The notes under the pieces were generated by a model, which had not been told where the DNA came from, searched no databases, and saw only the letters and a list, made by a program, of their open reading frames with translations. This document shows positions 34,153 through 45,717 of a stretch of 64,000 nucleotides of DNA, in pieces. Position numbers and translations under genes: made by a program. The DNA comes from Pochonia chlamydosporia 170 (Eukaryota > Ascomycota > Sordariomycetes > Hypocreales > Clavicipitaceae). The number at the start of each line of letters is the position of its first letter. Within the stretch, counting starts at the first letter, position 1. Location: NCBI RefSeq assembly GCF_001653235.2, contig NC_035792.1, forward strand, positions 2,604,001 to 2,668,000, read 5' to 3'.

Positions 34153-37100
34153 ATGTCGAGAATCGACAAACTCTCCATTTCTGGAGTTCGATCTTTTAGT
34201 CCGTCGGTTAGAGAGGCTATCCAATTCAATACACCCTTAACCTTAATCGTTGGGTACAATGGATCTGGAAAGACCACCATCATCGAGTGTCTCAAATATG
34301 CCACCACCGGTGAGCTGCCGCCTAATAGCAAAGGCGGCGCATTTATTCATGACCCCAAGGTGAGAGAGCCTTTCCCCTAGAGAGAACATCGCAAACCTTT
34401 GTGACCTTGTCAGATCACAAACTGGAACCGTGCATGTGCTAATGTTCTCTAGCTCTGTGGCGAGAAGGAAGTCATGGCCCAAGTGAAATTACAGTTTCGC
34501 TCCATCAACGACCGTCAACATGTTGCCACGCGAAGCATGCAGCTGACGGTAAAGAAAACGACTCGGTCCCAGAAAACTCTAGATTGCTCACTTGTCGTGG
34601 TGAATAATGGCGAGCGAACGACTACTTCTACAAGACAGGCGCAACTTGACGAAATGATTCCTGAGAGACTTGGCGTCTCGCCTGCCATTCTCGATGCAGT
34701 CATCTTTTGTCATCAAGATGAGTCTCTGTGGCCTCTAAGCGAACCTGCTGCCCTGAAGAAGCGATTCGACGAGATTTTCGAAGCCCTCAAGTACACCAAG
34801 GCCATTGACAATTTGAAGGTGCTCCGCAAGAAGCATGTTGAGCAATTGGGCAAGCTGCAAAATGATGAAGCGCACAACAAAACAAATAAAGACCGTGGCG
34901 AGAGGGCTGAAAAGCGAATGACTGGCTTGCAGGCCGAGATTGAGGATGCTCGAGAAAAGTGCGAATCTCTCTCAACTGAGATGCAGGAAACTCAGGAGAA
35001 GATTCGCCAAAAACATGAACAAGCCAACAGTTTTCTTCAAATTGTTCAAAACCTCAGCAACAAGAAGGAACAGCTGGAATACCGTCAAGATGCCGTAAAC
35101 GAACTGAGACAAACGTTTGACGAGCTCCACGATGATGACGCATCCCTCGAGACCGCACTCTCTCAGTACGAACAGAGCATGGAACGATACCGAGAGGACG
35201 CCGAGCAAAACAAGTCGCAGTATAGCGAACTGCAACAAGAACTTGTTGACTCTCGCAAGAATCTTTCCACGAAACTCTCCGAACAGGGAAAACATCAGTC
35301 GGATAAGGATAAATATGAGCGACAAGTCAAGGCTCGCATGGAGATGATACAAGAAGCTGCAGCTACGCACGGCTTCCGAGGCTTTGACGAGAACCTGACG
35401 GAACAGCATGTCAAATCATTCAACGAAAGGATCCAAAAACTTCTGAGCGAGAAAAAGCGGGATCTTGAGCGCTTACAAAAAGACAACGCCGCAGAACTTG
35501 ACAAGGCAACTGGCGTAATTACGGACTTGGAGGGCCGAAAAGCTGCCAGAACTCAGGATCGTGTGTCGGCAAAGCAACGCATTGGAGCCATTGAAAAGCG
35601 CACTGGTATTCTGCAGAACGAGGCCAGTCTGATCGATGTTGATGAAGGGGCCAAGGCCATCTTGGAGGGTCAGCTCGAGGATATTGGTGCGCGGTTCGAC
35701 AGGTCGCAAGCTGAGATGGAAAAGTCCAATTGGGACAAGCAAATATCCGACGAAAATGACAAGCTGTGGCAGCTTGAGAATGAGAACGAGAAATTGGGCC
35801 GGGAACTTGTTGAATGCACTCGTCTTGCATCCGAAAGGGCACAGCTTGATTATAGAAAGAAGGAGGTGGCCGACAGGAAACGCAAGCTTGAGACGCTAAC
35901 TAATACTTGGAGGCCCAAGCTTTCCGCGGCGATTGGCAGTGATTGGGAACCTGACGCATTGGAACCAAAATTCCAGACTGTTCTCGCCCAGCAGAATAAG
36001 TCACTCCAGGATGCTCGCAGGAGTCTGGATCAAATCAAACAGAAGCAGCAAAAGGTGGAGTATAAGCTCAAGAATGCTCGGGAATCCCAAGAATCCAAGA
36101 CTCGAGATGCGGAAAAGTGCAAACAACAGGTACTGGCGGCCCTTCGCGAGGTTCGAGACGGCGCATCCATTGACGATTATACGGAAGAGGTTGCGTCAGT
36201 AGAGCAGCAGGTGGAGGATCTCCGAAACGAACTGAGTCTGTTTGACGCCCTTTTCGATTACTACAACAAGTGCAAGCGAATGCTCGAATCCAAAAAGAAG
36301 TGTCTTCTCTGCGAACGACACTTTGATGATAGTCAAAGTGCCAGCTTGGACCGCCTGAGCAAAAAGATTGAGAAGAATCTTGATCCAAAGGGCAAGGTTG
36401 ACGTAGAGAAAGATCTCAAGGAGGCTATGGCTAGTCTGGAATCACTACGTTCAGTTCGTTCGAGTTATGACACTCACGAACGTCTCGTTTCAGAGCTTCC
36501 ATCTATTCGTGACGAGTGCAAGACGATCGAGAGCGAGTATGATGCTCTTGAACGACAATTGGAAGACCATGAATCTAGAGTTGCTAGCGAGGATGAGCGG
36601 GTTCGCGATTTGGATGACTTGTCCAAGACAGTTTCAACCATGGCCCAGCTGGTCAAGGATATTCAGGACTCGGAAGGCCAGGTGGACCGCATAATGTCAC
36701 AGCAAATGTCTGGCGGAGTCACCCGAAGTGCCGATGAAATACATGAGCTGCAGGCTAGCATCGGAGAACAAATGAGGGGGTTGAAGAACCGGATAACGAA
36801 GCTTACCACGGACAGACAGCGCATGAAGGACCAATTGAGTTCTCTGGAGCTCGAAAGAAGCGAGCTCAGGAACAAGATTGGACGTGCGGCCGGGCAACTG
36901 GACAAGAAGAATGATATCCAGAACCAGATACAGACACTCAAGGACGACATGGCTCATCAGCGGGAGACCATTCAGCGAGCTGACGAGGAGCTGGAGAAGA
37001 TCGAACCTAGTATTGTCGATGCCAGGTCTGCTCGGGATGAAACGCTTCGAAAGGGCCGCGGCAAGGAGCAGGTAATTATCGATGAACGAGACGCCATAGC

Positions 37101-38169
37101 CAACTCTGTCAGTGAAATTAAAATGCTCGACAGCGACATACAGGACTACAATGACCGCGGCGGGCCGTCAAACTTGGCTTCAAATCAGCGGGCAATAGCA
37201 GCACTGGAAAAGTCCATCGCCAACACCGAAAAGGAAATTGCAGACCTGACCGTGCGAGCAAACAAGTTGAAGCAAGACATTGACAGTGGTGACCGCAAGA
37301 AGAAGAACATCAGCGATAACCTGAACTACCGAAAACACCTGCGAACGCTGGAGGTTTTGCGACGGGAGATTGAAGAGCTTGAGGATCGTAACGCTCACGA
37401 AGATTACGAGCGCCTGCAAAGCGAAGCACGCAGTCTCGAGAACCAATCCAACCGCTTGCTTGCAGAACGAGGATCGGTCATGGGCACCATGAAGACCAAA
37501 GACGAAGAACTCGGCAGACTCCTGCAAGAATGGGAAATGGACTACAAAGGGGCCAAGCAAAAGTACCGCGAGGCTCATATCCGCGTGGAAACCACCAAGG
37601 CCGCCATCGAAGATTTGGCGCAATGCGGAGCGGCCGTCGACAAGGCCGTCATGCAGTTCCACTCCATGAAGATGGCAGAGGTGAACCGCATCGCCGGCGA
37701 GCTCTGGCAGTCGACATACCAGGGCACCGACATCGACACCATTCTCATTCGTTCCGACAACGAATCCACTTCCGGCAAACGCAACTACAACTACCGCCTC
37801 TGCATGGTCAAGCAAGACACGGAGATGGACATGCGCGGCCGCTGCTCGGCAGGCCAAAAGGTCCTGGCGAGCATCATCATCCGTCTCGCGCTCGCGGAAT
37901 CCTTCGGCGTGAACTGTGGCCTGATTGCCCTCGACGAACCAACTACAAACTTGGACCGTGACAACATCAAGAGTCTAGCAGAGTCTCTGCACATGATTAT
38001 CAAGACGAGACAGGCGCAGAGTAATTTCCAACTCATTGTGATTACGCACGACGAGGACTTCTTACGACACATGCGATGTAGCGATTTCTGCGATAGTTTT
38101 TTCCGCGTGAAGAGGGATGCCACGCAGAACAGTGTCATTGTAAGGGAGAGCATTACCAAAATATTCTAG
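34153..38169 (+). CDS. rad50: RAD50 double-strand-break repair ATPase
   Basis: SMC-like ATPase of the Mre11-Rad50-Nbs1/Xrs2 complex, acting in the nucleus in break sensing, end resection, telomere maintenance and meiosis. Exons 34153-34359 and 34453-38169 (93-nt intron, GTGAGA to TCTAG) give 1307 residues, the family length. Visible parts in order: [17 protein letters not shown], Walker [10 protein letters not shown] (34-42), the Q-loop region [16 protein letters not shown], a long antiparallel coiled coil, the zinc hook Cys686-Leu-Leu-Cys689 in [13 protein letters not shown] at its apex, the return coil, the ABC signature beginning Ser1201 ([18 protein letters not shown]), and Walker [13 protein letters not shown] with Asp1230/Glu1231. 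Every catalytic element is present. The start is the ATG in [11 protein letters not shown]; upstream in-frame sequence is leader-like. It converges on the PP4R2 gene 0.4 kb away. Confidence 0.97.
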
Positions 38170-38573
38170 CGGCTTGGAATTATTCAGCAAGGCATTGTGC
38201 ATTGATTATTGGGCTGGGCGTTAGGCGTTGTTACAAGTGGACGTGCTTTGTAGGTTGTTATGAAGTGTAATCTACAGTCGGATTTACGCACGAAACCAAA
38301 GTAAAGGTTATACATGTACATATGCAAGTACAAGTACAATACAAGTGAATTCTGATGATCCTAATCCGTGTCCCGTCCAACGCCAGCAAGCAAGCGCCTT
38401 GATACAATAATCCATGTTCATATTCCACCACTCTCCCTTCACCGGCATCCATGCTGTCTACCAATCCATCCATCGTGGTATCACCAGAGACCAAAAGTAT
38501 ATCATAAGGTCAGTTTCTACACCCTCCGCATCATCGTTCAAGCCCTGCCGTTAGCCATGACCAAAGTCGCCTC
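38170..38573. other. Convergent 3' spacer, rad50 and PP4R2
   Basis: Short facing 3' UTR region with no coding frame. It contains a stretch of repeated TACA/GTACA words (about 38310-38345). Confidence 0.6.
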
Positions 38574-40065
38574 CTAGGCACTTCCCTCCTTGTCACCTGG
38601 GGCTTCATCCTTCTCCCCTTTAGAGCTTTCTGCTTCTTGGGCTGTCACATTTCCACTCGAACTCGTCTCTGTATCCTGTTTCGTTTCTGGAGCCGGCGCC
38701 TCCTCCACAGCTACATCCTGCGATTCATCACCATCTTCTTTGACCTTTTTCGCTGGTTCACCCTCTAATTCCTGCTCTGCTTCGCGTTTCGTCCCCGCAC
38801 TCTCAGTACTAGACGTGCTACTTGCGTCGTCGTCCTTCTTACTCTCCTGAGGATGCTCCTCGTCGTCGTGTCTCCTACCAACCGCGGCCTCCACATCAAT
38901 CCCCTGCATCAACACCCCATCTTCGCCCATGTAACTCGTCGTTACACCCTGAGGACCAGTGTCACCCACGCCAATCTCCTCTGGTCCCCGCGCATGAGGC
39001 ACCTCTTCTTCTTCCTCGTGCATCTCCCCTTCTTCCTGATTCGGCGACTCCTGATTCCTATTCAGCTGGCTGACGGGGACGACGCCCGCACGCTGCTCCT
39101 GGCGCAGAAGTTCCCCCTGCGTGACACCTCGCGTATGTCCTGTCGAGGGAATGCCGTTGACACTAACTGATACGGTTTCGATTCTCCCCATGCCGTTTGG
39201 CCCGTCGATTGTCTCGGTGCTTTCGCTGTGGATTTGTGCCCCTGCAGAGGGTGTGTCGCCGTTGCTTTCGGGGCTTCGCCGCGTGAGCCACGGGATGGGA
39301 GTTAGGAGCGCGCCCCCCAGTGCTTCGTCGGTGCCGAGTCCCGCGACGGTAGAGTTACCCCACGATACGGCGCTGGCGGGATCTTTGTCGTCGCCGTTTA
39401 ATTCTATGCTCGACATGTCGGGGATGGCTGGGGGAAGGGGGAAGACGTTCGTGCCGGAGGTGACTCGGACGACGCGGTCCACGGCATGTAGGTATGATGC
39501 TAGGGCTTTGTAGTGTGCCGTCGGTTTCAGCGTCAGCTCTACGAGTCGCTGGATCGTGTGCGGCGCATAGTTCTCAAACGTCTGGAGGTGCGTCTTGATG
39601 TCCGTCAACATGTCGTCGATTTGTTTGGGCAGTTCGCCCGGCGCGAGGGGCTTGGGCTCGGCTGGTTTTTCTGCAGGGGCATTCTCCTTGTTCGCCTCCT
39701 GCGATGAAGTGTGTTCTAGTGGTGATGAGGGGAGAGGGGAGAGCAAGCGGCTCTCCAGAGGCGGTGGCGGTGGTGGAAGATTCGGTATAGGGAAGTCGTC
39801 GTGGGCAATCTGCACCATTGTCAGCTTCTTTGCAGAGACATGGTGATTGGAATTTCGTATAGGCTCCATGGAAATCGTACCTTGTCTAAGCGGGTGATGA
39901 TATCGCCGCGAATAGCTGGCCATGTGCCACTGCTCTCGTCATTAGCATCCAACAAGACCGGGATTGAGCCGACATCGGGTAGGGTCAAGAATATGATGCT
40001 TACTCGTCAACTAGTCCGCCTGCTGCGACCTTGCTCAGAAGGTCGTTTTCGCTATCCACCTCCAT
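38574..40065 (-). CDS. Protein phosphatase 4 regulatory subunit 2 (PPP4R2) homologue
   Basis: Regulatory subunit of the PP4 Ser/Thr phosphatase, linked by family knowledge to DNA-damage and centrosome functions. Three exons, 40065-40004, 39929-39881 and 39809-38574, encode 448 residues. The N-terminal third holds the PPP4R2 domain: TWPAIRGDIITRLDK, then IAHDDFPIPNLPPPPPPLES and, after a low-complexity insert, the core FENYAPHTIQRLVELTLKP and SYLHAVDRVVRVTSG. The C-terminal half is disordered and strongly acidic (MHEEEEEVPHARG; later KKDDDASSTSSTES), with a short basic KKVKEDG that could be a nuclear signal. All introns have good splice sites. It lies 330 bp downstream of the SPRY gene on the same strand and faces rad50; the pairing of two DNA-damage-linked genes may be chance. 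Confidence 0.88.
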
Positions 40066-40394
40066 TGTGAAGCGGTGTGCGTGAGGCTATCTCAAGCTGG
40101 AGGGAGCTGTGACGAAGAATCAGATCCAGTGTCAGATGCGAATGTCGCGTTTTTGGCATGCGGGACAGGGACTGGGACTGTCTGGCAACTGGCACGGACC
40201 ATGTGGGGTTGCATCAAAGCGGATCTAGACTGTTGTGGCTAGATGCATAAATGTCTGGGGAAGCAGCCGGATCATCCATTGTTGTCTTCTCTTTGCACGT
40301 TTAAGTCAATCTTCATGAATATCTCAAAAATGCATTTCTTATACGCTTAGATCGCTGGATACTTCTAATCTAGTCTCCATCTATTCCTTATTCC
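40066..40394. promoter_or_regulatory. Short spacer upstream of PP4R2
   Basis: Contains the 3' end of the SPRY gene (stop at 40395) and the PP4R2 promoter. No coding frame. A G/A-rich block (40080-40190) lies just before the ATG on the transcribed strand. Confidence 0.5.
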
Positions 40395-41672
40395 TTACAT
40401 AGGGTTATACCTCCACTTGGCGGGATCAAAAATAACCTCAAAGTTCACACTATCAAAGGAGCCCACAGCACAGCTCAAGTCGTGGAACCCTTCCAAACCA
40501 GTCACTGGCAAATCCTGCTCGGCATCCGTCTCCTCATGTAGGTTCCAACCACCAGCGTGAACTCCATCCCGTGTGAAGAATATAGACACTTCTGGGCGGG
40601 CTGTGCCCGTCGGCTTGAATGTCATTCCGATGCCCAAGGTCTCGCCCTTTCCGAATTGATAGGTGAAATCTTTGCCGCCCCATCTGTCATTGATATACTT
40701 GTGTCCATCGTCTCCATGGACGCCCAGACTGCCACGATGCCAACCAGGGAGACGGAAGGAAGGATAGGGGAGAGCTGTGAAACCCATAGCAATATTGTTG
40801 TTTTTGCTGTTGGGGCGAATCTTGACTTCGTAGTAGATGGTCTTGGGTCGGCCATATCGCGTTGGATCATGCTCATTGACAACATAGAGCGGCGGGTATC
40901 CAATGATACATCTATCAGGGGCGTTCTTTGCTGTCGATCCTTCCCAGTGGCCAGGGGCTAGCCAGTTGAGTTGACCATTGAAACCAACAGGCTCCATCAG
41001 GCGGAAGTTGTTCGCCTGAAGGGCAGTTTTACCAGCATCATCGAGATACATAGGCTGGGTAAGGGGATACTGGGCACACCATGCCTCACCGGCTTCGGCT
41101 TCTTCCTCAGTGGCATTGTTGGCGGGTGAATAATCGTAGCCGCTGAAGATGGCGGGAGGCGGTGGGAAGAGCGACGTATCAGGGACGGCGGCTTGCCAGT
41201 CATGATCAGGTTTCTTCTGGGACGGAGGAGCCTCTGGAGGTGGCACTGCCCAATCTAGATTTGAAGGAGGTGGACCAGGCGGCGGTGCGTATTCGTCCCT
41301 GTGGCCTGGGGGCGGTCCCGCCGGAGGTGCGTATTCACTCTGGTGGTGAGATGGCGGTGGTCCAGGCGGCGCAGCATATTGTTGCTGGCCGGGCGGTGGT
41401 CCTGTGGGAGGAGCGTACTGTTGTTGATGAGATGGAGGAGGTCCCGCTGGAGGATCATAATCGCCCTTTTGGTGAGACGGCGGCGGAACACAGGGAGGAG
41501 CATAGTTTTGCTGGTTTGATGATGACGATGCGGCTGGCTCATAAGGATTCCATGAAGGATTCTTCACGTCCTCTGGATGCTGTTGTTGCGGCTGCGGCTG
41601 CTGCTGGATCGGCTGCTGAACCGGTCTCGGTGCCGGGTCATGGTCCTTTTCGCTCTTGCCTCCGAAACACAT
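40395..41672 (-). CDS. SPRY-domain protein with Pro/Gln-rich tandem repeats
   Basis: Single-exon gene of 425 residues beginning MCFGGKSEKDHDPAPRPVQQ. Residues about 15-150 are low-complexity: a Q/P-rich start, then about six imperfect repeats of the form YAPPxGPPPxHQ (13-16 residues each). The C-terminal half is a SPRY/B30.2 domain: LNWLAPGHWEGSTAKNAPDR, YPPLYVVNEHDPTRYGRPKT, IYYEVKIRP, IAMGFTALPYPSFRLPGWHR, LGVHGDDGHKYINDRWGGKD, YQFGKGETLGIGMTF, VSIFFTRDGVHAGGWNLHEE. SPRY domains bind peptide ligands; the partner is unknown. Related yeast proteins (Ssh4/Ear1) act as Rsp5 adaptors but have a membrane span, which is absent here; a cytosolic adaptor or scaffold is a guess. Cys2 near the start could be lipidated. 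Confidence 0.85.
   Translation of the reverse strand: MCFGGKSEKDHDPAPRPVQQPIQQQPQPQQQHPEDVKNPSWNPYEPAASSSSNQQNYAPPCVPPPSHQKGDYDPPAGPPPSHQQQYAPPTGPPPGQQQYAAPPGPPPSHHQSEYAPPAGPPPGHRDEYAPPPGPPPSNLDWAVPPPEAPPSQKKPDHDWQAAVPDTSLFPPPPAIFSGYDYSPANNATEEEAEAGEAWCAQYPLTQPMYLDDAGKTALQANNFRLMEPVGFNGQLNWLAPGHWEGSTAKNAPDRCIIGYPPLYVVNEHDPTRYGRPKTIYYEVKIRPNSKNNNIAMGFTALPYPSFRLPGWHRGSLGVHGDDGHKYINDRWGGKDFTYQFGKGETLGIGMTFKPTGTARPEVSIFFTRDGVHAGGWNLHEETDAEQDLPVTGLEGFHDLSCAVGSFDSVNFEVIFDPAKWRYNPM
41200..41540 (-). repeat. Tandem coding repeat YAPPxGPPPxHQ
   Basis: About six imperfect copies of a 39-48 bp coding unit within the SPRY gene. Pro-rich arrays of this sort commonly vary in copy number between isolates. 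Confidence 0.8.
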
Positions 41673-42516
41673 TGCTTCTGTCGACAGCCTGGGCTGGCGA
41701 GATGTAGTATCGGACTTGTGAGTGGTGTTGTGTCAACTTGTTGATGTGTGACCGTGGCGGCGAATGCCCTGATACGCAATTTCAGGCCGCAGAGGACTCT
41801 GAGTGCGGTGCAGTAGTGATGAATTGTTCTGTCAAGAATGTTGAAAGGATAGAATGAAGGGTTAAAAAGACAAAGGCGAGGAGAGTTGACTTGAGTTTGT
41901 TTGTTGCAAGAACAAGGCATGTACGTCACTACAGAGGTGCAGTCGTGGCTGTGCAGTGCCTGAACAGTTGTCTGGGGCGAGAAGCATGGTCGCACTTGCT
42001 GAATTGGGTTGGAGAAGAGATTGGCATGGCGCCGTTGACCCCACCAGACATGCACTCAGCTGCACTTTGTTTGCAGTGGCAGTGAAGCCCAATTCTCAAC
42101 TGCCACATCTGCATGGAATATTCACTGCGGTACATATGTACTGTACATGTAGGGTTTAATATTTGTTTGTCAGTGCAAACAATTACATTGGGAAATATTG
42201 ATACTCACACTGACAGGGCACCCAGTACTATAGCCCGCCTTTCTGCACACTCCTGACACAAGCTGATGTCAAGAGACAAAAACTACGTAAGCACATTCTC
42301 ACCACAGTGCCCATTTGTTGCAAATACGCAAACCAGACCATCACCAGGATGGTTACCACTCATAGATTTCGTAACCCTAACTATCCAGTACCATCATAAT
42401 CACGCTACAATTTTCCATTCATCTTGATATCCATGTCCATCCATATCCAAGTGCAAATTCAATCCATATCCTAGCGCCATTTTCACTCTCACTCTCACTC
42501 TCATTCACCATCACCA
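41673..42516. other. Intergenic, no supported gene
   Basis: Holds the promoter of the SPRY gene and the 3' region of the small gene ending at 42517. Frames are short. A CACTCT/CTCACT and CACCAT run lies at about 42483-42523. Confidence 0.55.
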
Positions 42517-43062
42517 TCACTCACCTCGACTCCCATCAGGATACATAAACTCAACCCACCCATTAAACTCATGCCAAACCCAATCCCGAAACTGCCTATC
42601 CTTCTCCTCCTCTGTGCCCGTAAACACAGGCACCTCATCCGGCAACTCCCGGGGCTTCCTATCCCGCCGCTGCTCCTCCATGCCCTCAAACAGCCTCCTA
42701 TACAGATACTCCCGCTCAGTGTCCGTCACGCCTACGCAGTCAAACGCCTTTTCCAGCGGGCAAAACGCACTCTGTCCGCCTTCCAGCAGGGCATCCTGAG
42801 AGGGTCGTGACCTCGGCCCCTCTGCTCTGCTGGCCTCGACGTCAGTCGGCGAGGACAGGTCCTGCTCGTGGCTCTCGGTGTGGATTTCTTCGCTGTGCAG
42901 GGCACACCACGCTGCTAGGTCGGCATTGCTGGTGCGGCAACCGCATGATACTCGCGTTGATGTGGGCTCGTTTGTGGATGGTCGGGGAGCTGTGTATTTT
43001 GCGGGTGCTTGTCTGTCTTTCCAGAGCTGAGTGTGTACGACGGGGAAGATGTTGTTGGACAT
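42517..43062 (-). CDS. Hypothetical protein, 181 residues
   Basis: Single-exon frame I do not recognise. The preferred start is the ATG at 43062 (MSNNIFPVVHTQLWKDRQ); the frame is open to 43122, but that extension is hydrophobic-free leader-like sequence. Visible features: a Cys pair region (RVSCGCRTSNADLAAWCALH), an acidic-polar middle, then a more ordered C-terminal part with CPLEKAFDCVGVTDTEREYL, YRRLFEGMEEQRRDRKPREL and WVWHEFNGWVEFMYPDGSRG. No signal peptide or membrane span. The conserved-looking C-terminal Trp/Tyr-rich region and codon use suggest a real gene. Whether it is widely conserved cannot be told here. Confidence 0.62.
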   Translation of the reverse strand: MSNNIFPVVHTQLWKDRQAPAKYTAPRPSTNEPTSTRVSCGCRTSNADLAAWCALHSEEIHTESHEQDLSSPTDVEASRAEGPRSRPSQDALLEGGQSAFCPLEKAFDCVGVTDTEREYLYRRLFEGMEEQRRDRKPRELPDEVPVFTGTEEEKDRQFRDWVWHEFNGWVEFMYPDGSRGE

Positions 43063-44046
43063 GATGTTCAGTCTGAGGGGTGAACGGCTCAACGGAGATG
43101 AGAAAAAGAGGTCGTAAATCATTCACCAGCGATGATGAAGTTGATGATGATGAGAGTGATTAAACTACAGATATGAAACCTGATGACAAGATGAGAAACG
43201 CGTCACAGCCCCCAGCCAAGCTTGTCAATGTCACAGGTCGACATGACAGTTCAAAGTCCGATCCGTGGTTTTACTCCATGTCGGCTTTCGGAAACGAACA
43301 ACTTGCCGCCAAGAAAAGGGCGCTGAGGGATAACACATGCCATGCCGTTATGTACCGCCACGCGTTGAACATGCTTCAGCGTGAGTAGAAGCAGGAATAA
43401 TCCAGTATGTAATTTGAGAATAGCAGCATTAACGTAATCACGGTGGCACATCATGTTCGACACAACTTCCATTGTGGGAATGGTGCTATTGAATCGATTC
43501 ATTTAGCCCTCGTAGCGTTGCAAAATCGTTTACTTTATTTCCACCCATCACCCGCGCATTGATTAAAAAAGATGTATTAAATAAAATACTTGCATTAAAA
43601 AATCAAAGTCAAGCAACACATCGCAAGCATTAACATTCGATTCCAATTATGCGACATGTCGCACTCGCACTCGCACGACTCGTGGCTGTATGGCAAACAC
43701 ACCTCACTCACTTGGCAGACAGTGCTCATTATTAATAAAAGTCAGGGTCCTAAAGTCCTTCGGCCCAATATTGGCACATCACTCGGAATGATAGACTAAT
43801 CATAAATTCCCCCGACCCCGGTGGCTAGTCAGTCGCATTCGGCGCGCCACTGGCACATACTTGGAGATCTCCGGCTTGTGGCTGAACTAAACTCCATGTG
43901 CCATCGGCAGTGTATGACGACAATATTCAGATCGTCATGTATAAGTGGGAAGGAAGGAGTTGGTATATAAAAGTAGCATATACGTTGTGTGGTTTCGCAA
44001 TCAACTCCAAATCTCATCCCTGTATAACATCGTCAGCATCGTCACA
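43063..44046. other. Divergent spacer with promoter elements
   Basis: Between the hypothetical gene (minus) and the dehydrogenase (plus). AT-rich in its middle (43500-43640). Only short frames are present. A strong TATA element lies just before the dehydrogenase (separate entry). Confidence 0.55.
43964..43973 (+). promoter_or_regulatory. TATA box of the short-chain dehydrogenase
   Basis: TATATAAAAG lies 74 bp before the ATG at 44047, with a C/A-rich leader between. It is the clearest core promoter in the window and suggests strong or inducible expression. Confidence 0.6.
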
Positions 44047-45182
44047 ATGTTCAACCACACCATTGACCAATTATCCCAGCTCTACCCCCCGAAACCATCT
44101 TTCACAGAGAATCAACTTCCAGATCTCAAAGACAAGGTAACCCATCCCTCTATACCTCTTAACCTCTTTCATTCCCAAAGCTCCACGATCCAAAAAAAAC
44201 TCACCACCACAGGTCTACATCATCACCGGCGCCAACACCGGCGTAGGCAAACAGCTCTCCCACATCCTCTACTCCAAAAACGCCCGCATCTACATCGCCG
44301 CGCGCTCCCAAGAAAAAGCCCATTCCGCCATCCAAGAAATCCAATCCTCCCACCCCCAATCCACCGGCTCCCTCACCTTCCTGCCCCTCGACCTCGCCGA
44401 CCTCACCACCATCGCCGCCTCCGCCAACCAATTCCTCTCCAAAGAGCCCAAACTCCACGTCCTCTTCAACAATGCTGGCGTCATGAACCCCCCCAAGGGA
44501 TCGACCTCCAAACAAGGCTACGAACTCCAACTCGCCGTCAACAACATCGGCACCTTTCTCTTCACCAAGCTCCTCTCCCAACGACTCGTCGAGACAGCGC
44601 AGACGGAGGACCCGGGAACCGTGCGCGTCGTATGGGTGGCTTCGTCGGCCGCTGAGGCACCGCAAGTTCCTAACGGGGGCGTCAACATGACCGATATCGC
44701 GGATAGGGTGAAGAAGAGCGAATTCACGAGCTATGCGCTCAGCAAAGCCGGTAATTATCTGCACGCCGTGGAAATGGCGAGGCGGTTCAGGCACCAAGGC
44801 GTGGTGAGTGTTGCGTTGAATCCTGGAAACTTGGATTCGGAGCTGTGGAGGACGCAGACGGCGTTTGCGTCGAGGGTTCTCAAGACGTTTGTTTTGCATC
44901 CTCCCAAGTTTGGGGCGTATACGGAGCTTTTTGCGGGCTTGTCCAAGGATGTTACACTGGAAAGAAGTGGTGATTGGAGTAAGTTTTTCTTTTCTCCGTC
45001 TTTTCTACATTGATTTTGTACATGAAGTGACGCTAATGGTGTTAGTTGGCCCGTGGGGACGCTTCTTGACGATACGGCGGGATCTGAAAAGGGCGGCGGA
45101 AGATGAGGCTCATGGTGGTTTGGGGACGGCCAAGGCGTTTTGGGAATGGACAGAGGAGCAAGTCCGTCCGTACGAGACATAG
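44047..45182 (+). CDS. Short-chain dehydrogenase/reductase
   Basis: NAD(P)-dependent SDR of the classical/retinol-dehydrogenase-like type. Exons 44047-44136, 44213-44978 and 45046-45182 give 330 residues. After a 30-residue N-terminus (MFNHTIDQLSQLYPPKPS), the cofactor motif TGANTGVG begins at Thr35. The DLADL stretch, NNAGV, the serine in VWVASSAAE and the catalytic Tyr204-x3-Lys208 (SYALSKAGN) are all present, followed by VALNPGNLDSELWR. The NPGN in place of the more usual NPGxVxT is common in this fungal subgroup. Introns are 76 and 67 nt with normal sites. The substrate is unknown. No other biosynthetic gene lies nearby, so it is probably not part of a cluster. It converges on the Ca2+/H+ exchanger. 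Confidence 0.93.
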
Positions 45183-45717
45183 GGAGTTGATATAAGATGA
45201 TGCTGTTTTGAGGACATGTCATTATTGGCTGTTGCCATGTTTTTGTTGATAGACATAGATTTCCAACTGCATCTCGGCAGAGACGGTTCATTGGAAGTGG
45301 CTTATATAGGTAATATTCTCTCGGCATATTGAAACGACAGTTGTCAAGTACGACAAATTTGGTTTACGTATATAAGTGACGTCTCGTCGGTGCGAGCCAG
45401 CTGTGTCCGCAGCAAGCGGTAGAACAAATGCCTACTTATACGGCACAGCAATCTACTCCCAAACATGCAAGCACAGAACAAGGAACAGTTTGACATGGTG
45501 GAAACGAATGCAGACTGCAGATCAATATCCTCAAGTTGCTGGCATCTTGTAGCTGCGAACCCAGTCGTGATGTATCTGCTTAAGTACCAAGCCCTAGTCA
45601 TAACTCTTACAACCAGCAGGCTCCACAGACGATTGGCACCACAATCCTTCACGTTTACCTTCTCTCCTCTGTGAATAGTCACGTCGCCTCCAACAAACTA
45701 ACACCCGCCTGCATGCC
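45183..45717. other. Convergent 3' spacer
   Basis: Between the ends of the dehydrogenase and the exchanger. Frames up to about 112 codons overlap the 3' UTRs and show no coding character. Confidence 0.6.

Noticed and set aside
37180..37857. 225-codon minus-strand frame opposite rad50
   Set aside because: It is the antisense shadow of the well-supported RAD50 C-terminal coding region.
42368..42380. CCCTAAC-like word resembling telomere repeat
   Set aside because: Single unit, internal position, no array.
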